A stretch of 64,000 bases of DNA, from NCBI GenBank assembly GCA_030765055.1, contig CM060947.1, forward strand, positions 48,109,547-48,173,546, read 5' to 3'. Of the stretch, positions 48,907 to 60,335 are shown in pieces. The notes under the pieces were generated by a model, which saw nothing but the letters and a program-made list of their open reading frames with translations, ran no database searches and was not told the DNA's origin. This DNA comes from Mantis religiosa (taxonomy: Eukaryota > Arthropoda > Insecta > Mantodea > Mantidae). Both the position numbers and the translations under genes were made by a program. Each line of letters opens with the position of its first letter. The stretch's first letter is position 1.

Positions 48907-49743
48907 GAAGAAGTTAAACATATTCGTCGCCAGGAAAGCTTCAGGTCTTATTTTAAGTTACGCATAATTTAGAACAGTTGTGTTTTGGAATAATTTCAAA
49001 ATCACGCCAAATTTTTAATTTTCAAAAACTCTTGCTGCATTTATTTACAATTCCTAAAATACAGTCAATTAACTCTGTCTAACTTAGATAAAACCTTATA
49101 TATTTATAAGTTAAGTCCTATAGAAGTATTCTTACGGATCTTTTCTTCCCCTATTCACTATCATCTAATCAAAATAGTGTATAATTATACTTTTAGAACC
49201 TAGAAGAAAGCGTAGGTTACCTTACGCCTTCCAAAAACTTTAACTTTATTTTCATCAATTTTAAAACTATCTTGCTGTTTATTTTAAATCATTTTATATA
49301 AAAACAAAAATACCGACATGGGTGGTCGACATCTTAAAACATGGACTGTTGAATGGAAGGTCCATGGAGCCATTTGGTCCAGGAGCGTTCTCTCTGATTG
49401 AGCTTTTTCTTTCAGGTTTTCTTGTATCTCCATAATCTCATAACTACCAAATTACAGGGAGGTACCCAAAAGTTAGTCCTGGAATGTTCTCTTCCCAGTT
49501 ATCATCAGTACCACACTTAGCAGTGCCGTATGTAACAAAAATGGGTGCTCAAAATTACAACAAAAAACCTTTAAGGTAACTGTGAAAAAAAAAAAAGTTG
49601 GACATTTACACAAAGTACAAATGAAAATAAATGACTACTTATTACTTTCAAAACAAGCTTCAGCTTTATCTGTCTGGCTGAAAAACGAACTCTACTCCAT
49701 CCAATGGAGTGAAGAAGTAGATATTGCAGTGTCAGTTTAATTA
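48907..49743. other. DH31 intron, unassigned part
   Basis: Nothing recognised. Confidence 0.45.
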
Positions 49744-49962
49744 TTTTATCTAATTTACGTCATTCAACGCTGTGTTATCGGACGATGAATGAAATACGTA
49801 AAATGATTGAGACGGGATACATAGAGCTTACAGTTACCTGACATTAATTTTTCAAGATAAGGGAAACCTTCGGAAAAAACCTTAACCTGGCAGAGAATCG
49901 AACTCGGGACCTCCTGAACGTGATACAGACACGCTACGATCTACTCTATCGAGGTGGGTGTA
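49744..49962 (-). mobile_element. SINE family A
   Basis: On the minus strand it runs from CACCTCGATAGAGTAGATCG near 49960 to the 3' block near 49750 (ATTTACGTCATTCAACGC on the plus strand). The B box and body are recognisable. In the DH31 intron. Confidence 0.85.
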
Positions 49963-50854
49963 AGTTTAATTAATTACAAAATGGACTATAACATTGCTCT
50001 ATACATTATACTTTAAATCTGAAGTGAGTTTCGAGAGTATAAATGCGTGACATGACAGAGTAAAGCAATAGTCTAAGATGTGAGCGCAGGTTAATTAAAG
50101 GCTTTAGTTCTTACCCGGTTTCCTTGTTGAAAAGTTCCTCTGGCAACAAAATTAATAATTACACAGGCTGCTACGAAGTTGGACGTTTATTGTAAACTTG
50201 GCAACAGGTAGCTGTACAACTTGTGTAATTTGTTACTAAAAGCTTCCAAAAGATAATAGTGAGTTTAAGGAAAGGCGTGCGTTTCATTTTAAATATGAGG
50301 TAGGCCATGAGGTTTGTATGGCAACAAGGAAAAAGCATAATGTGTGTTTAATTGTGTTGTGTTGGTAGTCCTGCTGCCGTGAATTAGGTGTTTTACAGAA
50401 TAGTTATTTCTTATTTCCTTATTATTACCTAAGAAACGCCTCAACTTTCCTCTACTGAAGGTTTGTCTCTTCCTGGAAGTCTATGACAGTTTTAGATTTT
50501 CTAAACGTAAGATTTGAAAGGATTTCTTTGAAATTTTGTTTACAGTGCAACGTGTGTATTATTAACTCCAAGAAATACAAAATGTATAATCCGTTGCGTT
50601 TTTTTTTTTTTTTTTCCTTTTTAAAAGCGCTTTGTTTCCATAATTTGTCTCTAGCTTGTTTATTACAATTGAATTATATTTTCTAAACTCCGTTGGATGG
50701 TTAATGCACAAAAAGTATGATATCAAGGATATTTTCTTACTCCCTTATTACTTTTTATACTATCTGTTCCGCTTTTTCCTTAAGATACAGCAAGTATCCA
50801 CTGCATCCCTTCCAAAACGTCGATACCTAAATTCTAGTTGAAAAAGCAGTTTCG

Positions 50855-51090
50855 CCAGCCTCGGTATCATAAATGGTAGCGTGTCTGTCTCACGTTCAAG
50901 AGGTCCCAAGTTCGAACCACAGTCAGGGTGAGTTACCTGGATTAGTTTTTCCTGGGCTTTCCCCTTATCCTAAAAGATGGACTTCAGGTAACTCTAAGCT
51001 CTATGGACCGCGTGCTATTTGAGCTCAATTTCCAACCATTTCATTCATCGTCCGATGTGGCTTAACATTGGAGGACATAAATTAACATAA
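50855..51090 (+). mobile_element. SINE family A
   Basis: GCCTCGGTATCATAAATGG head, B box AAGTTCGAACCACAGTCAGG, body with GTGAGTTACCTGG, CATTCATCGTCCGATGTGG, and an AACATTGGAGGACATAAATT end. In the DH31 intron. Confidence 0.87.
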
Positions 51091-51225
51091 CTTAACAAGT
51101 GTTTCGACTCCTCCGTTCCTCCCATGGCAGATAGTTCAAGAAATTTAACAACTGGGTACGCTAACAAAATAACTAAAACAGTCTAATATATATGCACTCA
51201 CATATATTTCCCCACAAGACTACGC

Positions 51226-51477
51226 ATGGCCGCGACGTGGCTCTGTGGTTAGACCGCTTGGCTCTCACCAAGGCGGCCCGGGTTCGTTCCCAGGCGACCG
51301 CAAAGTGAGATTTGTGGTGGACAACACGGCGCTGAGGCGGGTTTTCTCCGGGATCTCCGGTTTCCCCCGCCATCTCATTCCACCGGTGCTCCATCTTCAT
51401 CTCATGTATCATCAGTGTCATCGCCTGCGGTGCCGTATGTAGTAAAAGTGGGCGTTAAACACTACACACACCACCAC
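51226..51477 (+). mobile_element. SINE family D, full length with target-site duplication
   Basis: The head runs from GGCCGCGACGTGGCTCTGTG through a CTCTCAC anticodon-loop-like segment to the B box GGGTTCGTTCCC. The body ends GGGCGTTAAACACTACACAC with a short CAC-rich tail. A perfect 13-bp duplication CACAAGACTACGC flanks it at 51213-51225 and 51478-51490. The CTCTCAC loop and the GTGGTTAGA arm resemble tRNA-Glu(CTC); that origin is inference. Confidence 0.92.
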
Positions 51478-51490
51478 CACAAGACTACGC

Positions 51491-54079
51491 GCTCCAGACT
51501 CGTCTACCTCCTCGCAAGACATTTCTTATCGATGACCTAAGGACACGTTTGACTCTACCCAACACTCGAGCCTCGTAAAACCTTTTATCAACATTAAAAG
51601 AAAGAAGAGAAGAAGTGCCCCAAGAGTTTTATGGAGCGGAGACCATGATAGAGCGGACATGGGCCACATCCAACTTTGAGATGAGGCATATGTTTACTAG
51701 AATGGCGGTACACGGTTTCATCATCTCATCTGCAAGAGCACATCATACCATGAGCTAGCAGAGGCATGTGAGTGCAATTTATGCAAACATGTGAACGCTA
51801 CCACATAGAACTGTGCAGGTAAAGAACCAAATCAGTTAAAGATTATGCGCACTAATGCGCCAAGGTATTTATTTGAAGTTGACCTCTTTTTGTATGGACA
51901 TTTGGCTGCAGTAAAAGTTTATTATTATATATTTCCCCACACCTCTTCTACAAACTACAAAAACGTGTTTTTCTATATCCTTTTTATTAATAAAAGCTTT
52001 CACTACACATTATTGTACTATCCAATAGAAAAATGATAATTTTTTAAACGTTGCGTTGCTATGTCATGGCTTTATTCTTTGTAGGTCACGAGAAAAAAAA
52101 TGACTAGCTAGTTTGCAGCTGAGAACAGTGCAAGTATTTGAAAGTTCAAACCAATGATAGGATATCTAGCAAATGGTTAAGTTTGTGCCCTAACAAGTTA
52201 TACATTTATTGTGTACAGTAAGATTTTTGTCTATCTTTTACGGTTTACCTGTTATACAAAAGTCATTTAGAATGAAAAGGAATTCCGGCGATATTTGCAA
52301 ATAATTAGAAATATACATTTCATTTGCCATGTAAATAACTTAGGATATTTTAACCAAAGTGCAAAATCTCTGGATATTTTCCACGTAGATTTTAAACCAT
52401 TTTCTTAAAAAGAGAGAAAAGGAGAGGCCTTTTCGGACAATACCTGTCTTCTTTTTTGGATTCAGGGAGTTCAAAAGAGGTATTGTAGGTAAAATATCGA
52501 TATCTGATTTTGTGTTGAATGCAGTGCTACCTCAGTTTACAAAACTAAAAGAAAGTATTTTATAGTTTGAATCAGGTAAGGTTTAAAAGTACTGGACACA
52601 GATTTCTACGAGATTTTGATCATTCAAAACAACCTTATTCGTTTTACTTTATCAAAAAGGACTAATAATTTTAGATAAGGTTTTATATATTTAAATTATT
52701 GGCATGACCAGAAGTGAGGCATAGTTTCAAAGCGAGGGAAGCTTCAAATAATAATTTTCATTAAAATAATAGAGAATAATGACTCAAAGAACTAAGGTTG
52801 CTCTTCGATACTCTTTCTACTGTACAGTCATACGCAGGTCCTTCTTGCATTGCAAGACTGCTCACACTACAAGCATTCCTGATTTCCCTTTTAACTCAGA
52901 CGTTCCAATTTTTCCTACAGCTGGCCCACAACGCGTGAACTGCTAGCCTAAAATGGGGAAAATATCCAATTTATTCATTTTTGTTACCAACTTAAAATTT
53001 CACAAGAATTTCCTAATTGTCGCCATTAAATGCCAATCTACGTAGAATGCTACTGCTATTGTTATTTAAATATACCTACAGTTGTACTGAAAAGCGACAC
53101 ATAAAACAAAAACAAAATAAACTTTTCTTCATACGCTACAAAACCTTCACGTGACAAAATCTGTCAATACTTCCTAACTATCGAAGAGTGGCGCTTGCTT
53201 CCGAAAACCTACGAAGCATGTATTCAAGATTACGAATGCGTAAAAACAGTATTGAATGAGCTTGCGGACTGGTCACTCCTATCTAAATAACTGTTAAATC
53301 GTCCGCAGCAATGAAAATTTATCCATAGCAAACAAAGTATTGTTTGGCATGGATTATCTTGTTTTTCTTATTTTTCTCCCGAAATGCTTGGAAAACAGTG
53401 CTTCAAGCGCTTAGGCACTGGCTATGACTAACAAAATGTTTTAAATAAGTGTGAACGTACTCAATGAATTGTACGATTATTTTACTGGGATACATGAAAG
53501 ATATAAGAAATAAGGTGTACATAGAATACTAAGGGCTCCTAAAAGTATAGTGCATCTCAGTATTTATTTTATAAGTCGACATAAACCCTTTCCAACATGT
53601 TGGAATTGCTAAAAGTTATTTTCAGTTTGAGGTCCAAATCAAAATTAGTTCTAATATAAATGATTGGAAGTTCTTTCTGTCTTCATTTCAGTGATTTTAG
53701 AAGGTATTAGTCTTGCTTACAACTTACAGAAAGTAGAAGTATTGTATTCCACCCAAACATTCCTTGTCGATAATACATCCGAAATATGCGTTTTGAAGCC
53801 TCCAGAACTAAAATCCACAGTTTTATTATGTCTAAGATTTATTTCGAGTAACTTGTAGAGGAAAACAGGTTCAGTAAGAATAGGCTGTGGGAGCCATATA
53901 AAAATGAATGATATTGAGAAGAGAATGTCATGTAAATGTAAGATACCAGATATTTTTTTCTTTTTTTTAAGTTGAGAGGGATACTTTTTGAAGTCTCTCT
54001 TTGTTGAATTTACGAAAACGTGTTCGTCCCAAACGTTGTATTCCTGTCCAGAAAGTAGGTAGCGAATTTAAACGATGCT
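51491..54079. other. DH31 intron, mostly unassigned
   Basis: Contains the family G copy at 52140. A region at about 51540-51820 has broken frames with ACECNLC and a following H/C pattern that may be an old LINE tail, too weak to call. No exon seen. Confidence 0.4.
52140..52510 (+). repeat. AT-rich dispersed repeat family G
   Basis: Contains TTTTTGTCTATCTTTTACGG, CCTGTTATACAAAAGTCATT and AGAATGAAAAGGAATTC, matching 16705-16800, 4520-4600 and 61930-62400. Confidence 0.45.
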
Positions 54080-54092
54080 TAATGAATGTTGT

Positions 54093-54249
54093 TTTCAAAT
54101 GCTAGGCTTTGGCAATGAAGCCATTAGCTCTCTTGCTCTCCAATATTTCTGTGTAGTGTGTCTGGCAGGTAGGGCTTCACAGGTTAAAAGGTGTTCTTCA
54201 GTCATTTCCTCTTCTTTGTTACACAGGGGACAATTTGGACTTGTATAAA
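54093..54249 (-). mobile_element. 5'-truncated LINE insertion (reverse transcriptase C-terminal tail) beside a DH31 splice acceptor
   Basis: The minus strand reads SPNCPLCNKEEEMTEEHL and continues to a stop at 54095. This is the CxxC-x9-H-x3-C zinc-knuckle-like end typical of Jockey/RTE-type LINE polyproteins. A perfect 13-bp direct repeat TAATGAATGTTGT flanks it at 54080-54092 and 54250-54262, which I read as the target-site duplication. The insert is 157 bp and antisense to DH31. The right duplication ends only 14 nt before the exon starts at 54277. No poly-A tail is visible; it ends in a few A residues. Confidence 0.75.
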
Positions 54250-54276
54250 TAATGAATGTTGTGATGTGTGTTGCAG

Positions 54277-54387
54277 CCACAGGAACAACTACATCTCGGA
54301 CCTGGATACTGATGCGGACTCAGAGTACGTGCTGGAGATGTTAACAAGACTGGGGCAAACCATCATGCGAGCTAACGACATGGAGAA
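54277..54387 (+). CDS. Dh31: DH31 precursor, second coding exon: conserved propeptide segment
   Basis: The exon is 111 nt: one base completing the split codon, 36 codons, and two bases (AA) before a GTAAGT donor at 54388. The acceptor is TTGCAG ending at 54276. It encodes an acidic stretch (ISDLDTDADSEYVLE) followed by EMLTRLGQTIMRANDME. That second block matches the part of insect DH31 precursors that directly precedes the processing site: a TR-[FL]-G-x-TI-x-RA block, then E-N-S-K-R and the mature peptide. The two leftover bases AA would form Asn with a C or T at the next exon start, exactly as the expected E-N-S-K-R needs. The mature 31-residue amidated peptide should begin the next exon. 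I found no match to it between 54388 and 64000, so the gene is incomplete here. Family identification is by recognition, not by a search. A retroelement piece lies just upstream of the acceptor. Confidence 0.8.
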
Positions 54388-55233
54388 GTAAGTACCACGA
54401 CACATTCAAGTAGAATGATAACTTGAAACTACAGAAGTCTCTAAACTTCGTATGTCAAGTAATTGTACAAAACTGTATAAACCTTGAGATCATTAGACCA
54501 GCATACAAACAACTGAACCATCCTACCGACATTAAAACTACATGTTGATCCTTTTAGAAAAGCATAAAATAAACATATTTTTAGACAGTTGATAGTAAAA
54601 TAGCACCTTATAGTAGTACATGACTGTGTTAAAAGTTGAACATTCTTTCGCTAAGCGTTCAAAACTTTTTAACACGTCAACTTTGGTTTCTTTGGAAATG
54701 TGACAATCGCCTCATTCAAGGAGGCCATCGAAATTAAAGTATCGTAAACCATGTAACGAATAATTCAATTCCTACTTTCTCCATCCAAGGAATTATTATT
54801 TAGAATTATAATAATTGTAAAATAAACATTTAAGTGTTCTCAAAAGGTGAGTAGGTTTGGAAAAGGTTATAATATATTAATTTAATTTTTGTTACATTAT
54901 TTTAACGGATTTCCACTGCCTCCCTTATGTAAAATGTTGTTGTTTTCTAAAAGTCATGTTGTCAACAATGAAGCTACGCAAGACAAATGAACATCGTAAC
55001 CCGATGTATATCATGACTATGAGAAAGGTAAAACAATACTATATATTTATATACAATCTTTAATATATATTCAGGACTGTCTAAAAATGTTATATGGTGC
55101 ACTCCGACCTCGTTTTGGAATCACATCTACTCACAAATAAAATATTTCTTTTAACTCTTGTAACATGAATAACTATTAACATTTTAAATTGCCCTGTGAG
55201 TATTTTCTCCTGCAAATATATACATTATAAACG
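54388..55233. other. Start of the next DH31 intron
   Basis: GTAAGT donor, then AT-rich sequence without a recognised repeat. Confidence 0.5.
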
Positions 55234-55482
55234 GTGGGCCCAACTCGGTAGCGTAGGTGGTAGCGTGTCTGCCTCACGCTCATGAGGTCCCGCGTCCAAA
55301 ACTTTGTCACGGTGAGTTAGTTACCTGGATAAGTTTTTCCCGGGTTTTCCCCTTATCCTGAAATATGAATGTCTGGTAATTCTAAGTTCTAAGGACCCTG
55401 GGCTCATTTAACTATGATTTCACCCGTTTCATTCGCCCGATATTACTTAACGGTGGAGAACGTAAACTTAAACAAAGGCTGG
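55234..55482 (+). mobile_element. SINE family A
   Basis: CAACTCGGTAGCGTAGGTGG head with a damaged B box, duplicated GTTAG in the body, then the usual 3' block ending near ACGTAAACTTAAAC. It is about 850 bp past the second DH31 exon. Confidence 0.87.
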
Positions 55483-55989
55483 GCGGTTTTATATTTTCAC
55501 TGATACTGGTTAAGGAACAAAAGAAAGCTGCTTGCAATTAAGAATACACAAAATGGCATTAACAGTTCTACTGGTATATTAAAGAGAGAAGTTACCTTCT
55601 ACCGCCGCCATGTTAAATTTGACATTTTCAATGTACCTTTTCTGAAGAACTATGAATAACACAGCAATGATTTTTTACCACATATACTTGCACTATTGTG
55701 CAATAAAACGACATTTTTGTGAGTATACAGCATTAAAAATATAACTTTAATAACTTTTTAATAATAATACTTTTTGGTATACTTGTAAAAAAAAGTCAGT
55801 TTCCTTGATGATAACATCTAAGTGTTGAAAAAATGTAATGGATATGTGTCAGGGAAACAGTTTGTGAAAATGTCATTGCTCTAGGATAAGTATATTCAAA
55901 GAAAAGGTACATAAGGCCTACAAAACAAAAGCGAAAATGAATTTTAAGTTTTACAGTACTCAAAGTGTATTAAAACATTCCTGCTCCAT

Positions 55990-56698
55990 TTTAGTTAATG
56001 GTTGATGGAAATTAATTATTTCTTCACACTAGCCGTATATAGACTAAGGTTTTTGATAGAGTCAACATGAAAAATTCAATGTCATGTCCGGGATTTGAAC
56101 CACGGATCTCCTGGTTTCCGTCCAGTTGCTCTTAACCTTTGAGCTACCATGCCCAACTTGCCGTCCTGACATTAAATTCTCCATTTGACTCATATATTTC
56201 CCCGGTAGACCACTAGGGGCTCTCGCATCCGAGATACACCGTTTGTGGCGACTTACTGTTGTAAGTACTTGAGTCCAAGGCTTCATCATTTAACCATGGT
56301 AGCTCAAAGGTTAAGAGCGACTAGACGGAAACCAGGAGATCCGTGGTTCAAATCCCGGCCATGGATGTTGACTCTATCCATCAAAAACCTTAGCCTATAT
56401 ACGGCTAGTGTGGCGAAATGATTAATTTCCATCAATTAACTAAAATAATAAGTGTAGAGTTAAATGATGAAGCCTGGGACTCAAGTACTTATGATAGTAA
56501 GTCGCCACAAACGGTGTATCTCGGATGCGAGAGCCCCTAGTGATCTACCGGGGAAATATATGAGTCAAATGGAGAATTTAATATCAGGACGGCATGTTGG
56601 CCATGGTAGCTCAAAGGTTAAGAGCGACTGGACGGAAACCAGGAGTTCCGTGGTTCAAATCCTGGCCATGGCATTGAATTTTTCATGTTGACTCTATC
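55990..56698. mobile_element. Family E palindromic composite with one target-site duplication
   Basis: Contains a minus-strand unit (55990-56282), a plus-strand partial unit (about 56291-56440) and a plus-strand unit (about 56455-56698), each with the tRNA-like CCATGGTAGCTCAAAGG and GTGGTTCAAATCC boxes. The whole 709 bp is flanked by the perfect 14-bp repeat CATTCCTGCTCCAT at 55976-55989 and 56699-56712. Two near-identical 75-codon reading frames in opposite directions come from the inverted units. Confidence 0.85.
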
Positions 56699-56712
56699 CA
56701 TTCCTGCTCCAT

Positions 56713-58055
56713 ACTTACTGTTGTCATGATCTTCTCTACTCCTCTTGTTGTTCCTTCTGTTCTATCTAGCACTTTTATAGATGACTTCTGCCTCCATATC
56801 AGCCTTGGTAACACGATATTGATGCATTTCTTTAAAAAAAAATTAGAGCTAGAAGTACTTTTGTTTGGAACAACACAATCATGTGTGGTTGAATCCCCTA
56901 ACCTAACACTTTTATCATCACTAGGTGTTGTACAAGTCCTGAGTTATTTTCACAGTTTTCATTATTTATATTCACCTTTTCCTTCCTACCAGGCCCTCCA
57001 AACCTTTTTCTGAACACTTTGTCAGAAGATCAAGCCATTTTCCTCGTTCAATAACAAAACACACGTTTAGAATCATAGGATGCCCATAAAACAAGTGAAA
57101 GTGCAAGAATAAGCAGGATTGCCAATAGCTGAAAGTTTAAAATGTAGAAGAAAATATCCCTAAACATAAAATATCAGAGAAAGTTCTAACAGGAGCCAGA
57201 GAGTGAAAAGGGGGGCGTGACCTACTCTGCAGCATGTGATTTAAACCTACTTTTGTTCCTTTTAAATAAGTTTCTGGTGCAAAACAAATTTATATTCATA
57301 TAAAAATAAATTTTTTAATATTTGCTATGAAAACAAGCAAAAGAACAAAAATTGATATTTTCACTATTTTTAAGGTATCTGCTCCCCTTAAACTTCAGTA
57401 AAAGTATTTAACTTGTTCTAACTTGACGGTGCACCGCCCCTATGGATAAAAACGTATTTAATCATTTGAATTATACATCATACTTGAGGTAATCAAATGG
57501 GTGGGTCTGTATCTGATGCTATTCGTATGTCTCCAATGGGTTTTGTGAAGAATGCCGTGGGTATTCATGATCTAATAATTTGGGAAGAATTAGTTTCGCG
57601 TAATTTAATCCGATAATACTGGCATCCCTCTACATAGAAATGTTCTTTACATGAAGTGGTACTTGTAAACAGCTTGCCTTGTACGCCACTGGTATGGTAC
57701 CCCAAAAGTGCCGTCGGGTTCTCACGCCGTAGTGGTACGTGAGGCAGGCATGTATCACGTGATGGTCAATAGGGGAGAAGACCACATCCGCTCTCGTGTT
57801 GGCGAGGTCGCGTGTTTCGTGAATACACACAATCTTCACAATAACCTCATCATTACAGTTTTTTATTTTAATTTGGCTGTCCAGAAATCACAACAGTTTG
57901 CATACAGTGAGATAAATCTGACCGCTTAGTTTACAGGAAGTGAAGTGTGCACAGACCTTAATTACTACGTTTGTATGGTGCACTGAAATCGACCGGATTG
58001 CATTTTCCTTAAACAACACCATCCACATTTCAATTCAACATTGAAAATGAAAGTT
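56713..58055. other. Presumed DH31 intron, unassigned
   Basis: A GC-richer patch at about 57660-57830 with several CACG/CGTG-containing words stands out; no family recognised. No mature DH31 exon. Confidence 0.4.
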
Positions 58056-58268
58056 CACCTCGGCAGCGTAGATGGTAGCGTGTCTGTCTCTCGTTCAAGA
58101 GGTCCCGAGTTCGAATCTCGGTCAGTGTGAGTTACCCGGATAAGGTTTTTCATGTGCTTTCCCTTATCCTGAAAGATGGACCCTGGGCTCATTTGAGCAT
58201 CATTTCACCCCTTCCACTCATCGTCCGATATGACATCGTTGGGGGACGTAAATTACAACAACAAAAAT
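58056..58268 (+). mobile_element. SINE family A with part of the body missing
   Basis: CACCTCGGCAGCGTAGATGG head, an intact B box (GAGTTCGAATCTCGG), then body. The segment between the CTGAAAGATG and GACCCTGGGC blocks is shorter than in other copies. It ends GGGGGACGTAAATTACAAC. Confidence 0.88.
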
Positions 58269-59569
58269 GATTACGAAAAGAATCCATTTGAATTCTACTG
58301 AATCTTAAACAAATGTGTTTTCATTCACTCTGTAAATCTGTTGTGACTTTTTGATATACCTCTACAAATTCTGAGGTTGGAGTTTTAAAAAATGGACTAA
58401 TATTAATTAAATTCTGTATATTCGTTATAGCATTCTCAAAATTGCACCAATTTAACCAAACTTTGCACAGATAACCTTTGACACAAGGTAAAAAAGTTAC
58501 TGCCTAGCTTAGAATTTGAAATTCCATTGTATTTTATACACTATTTAATTTTAGTAATGCCTACAGAACTCAAAAGACCTTAATCTTTATCAACTATTAT
58601 TGTAGTGGTTCGAACATTGCTTACATAAAATTAATTGCTTATACTTTCACGGCCTTAGAAAATCGGAGAATAATGTAAACTTAGATCTTGTGCCTGCCAC
58701 GTTCATTTGTTATGTTTGAAAAAACACAAACAATTAGCAGAAATTAATTGTTAAAGCAATTGGACGTTAGACTTTTTGGTCAGGCCGAGGTCCATTTCCT
58801 TTTCCTTTTTCCATCTGTTAGGAATTTGAACAATGTTCCATATGATTGTAATTTCCCAGCACATATCGTATTTGAACTTGCATACAACAAATACATTACA
58901 TTAGCTTCAAACTCATGGTGAATTTATTGCATACCAATTATTTAATAAATAAAAACCATTTTGCACTCTTACGTGCAGATGCAATACAAACCAAAGCATT
59001 GTCCTCCCAGCGGGCATATTGCTCGTGTCTTGTCTAGCTGATGTTGATAGCTCTTATAAGTTCATAAAAATCCAAGTCACTTGTTGCTAAAGTTATGATG
59101 ATTTCACTCGGTACATTTACCAAAATTGATCAAGTTCATCTGTGGCCAAAACATGATTACACGAGGAAGGAGGTGTCCATGTACTGCATGCAATTTGTTC
59201 TCAGTTACACAACACAAGGAAAATGTACAAAAGGTTTCCTTTATTATATCAAAATGAACTTTTATTGTAGAATTATTATACCTGGTTGAAAAATAATTAA
59301 TTTCATTTTAACATGTTCTTCCACGGTGTAACAAATTACAACATTTTGAATTACTGCATTCTTACGATTCTTGAACTTCGTACTCTAAGACTAAAGTTTC
59401 CAATAAACTCTTTGATCAGAATTTTCAGTAGGTTTAGGAATTTGCACTTTAAGTTCAAAGGAGTGAATAACTACCAGGCGCTTCAATACGCTGCTGTTTG
59501 TGAAAATTGCAGCATCGAGAAGTAAACGTACGAATACAGTGAATTCAATACCCCATATTAAGTATATGA
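58269..59569. other. Presumed DH31 intron, unassigned AT-rich part
   Basis: No exon or repeat recognised. Confidence 0.4.
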
Positions 59570-60335
59570 CAGTAAGCAATTGATTACATTTTCAAATATG
59601 TACATCCTGAGCCTGAATATTCCATATTTCCACGCGCTCTGCCTTAATCCATGGCATGGAATTAAAAAGGCTCTGAATATGTCCCTGGGGGATCTCCCTC
59701 TACGATTTCACAAGTCCTTGACACTGGAGACCAACCATATTCCAGACATGTTTGATGAGTGATATGTCAAGTAAATCTGAAGGCCAAGGAAGCAATTCTA
59801 CCCATCGCTCTTCGAAAAGACTTGTACATTCCTCGTACGGTCCTGCTGAAATATAGCCTAAGAGATGCTTGAAGCTTGGGCTCTACAATCCCCCTCAGGT
59901 ACCAGTTGCTGTTGGAAGTGTCCTCAATTAGCAGGAGGTGAGATCAATTGTTATAACAAATGACACTCAAAACCATCACACTTGGGGATGGTCCACTATG
60001 TCACTCAACAATACGGGCGTCCAGATTGCGTTCACCAAAGTTGGATAGCCGTCACTACTGCACAGGTAGAACTGGGACTCGACTGAAAATACTATATTTT
60101 TTGTCACTCAGCACTTCAGTGATAGCGTTTTGTTGCTCATTGCAGTGGGACGTGCCTCTGATTTCGGAATAATGGAGGCTGATGTAATGGCATGCATGCA
60201 ACCAGTCCAATCCACAACAGAGTCACGAATCGTTGTAGCAAACATGTTCACATCTACTGTTGTGCTCCAGCGTCGAGTCAACACTAGATGGTGCAGAGAA
60301 GTCTGATATGACCATGCGGACAAGATGGCGGTCCT

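Noticed and set aside
51540..51820. Possible LINE tail with a Cys/His pattern
   Set aside because: Frames are broken and only a few residues fit; too weak to annotate as an element.
54095..54280. Minus-strand 61-codon frame starting inside the DH31 exon
   Set aside because: The part left of 54249 is LINE coding sequence; the first residues come from the target-site duplication and the exon, so the start codon is fortuitous.
56062..56691. Two nearly identical 75-codon frames in opposite directions, looking like a duplicated gene
   Set aside because: They are inverted family E units; the frame covers the tRNA-like region and has no protein features.
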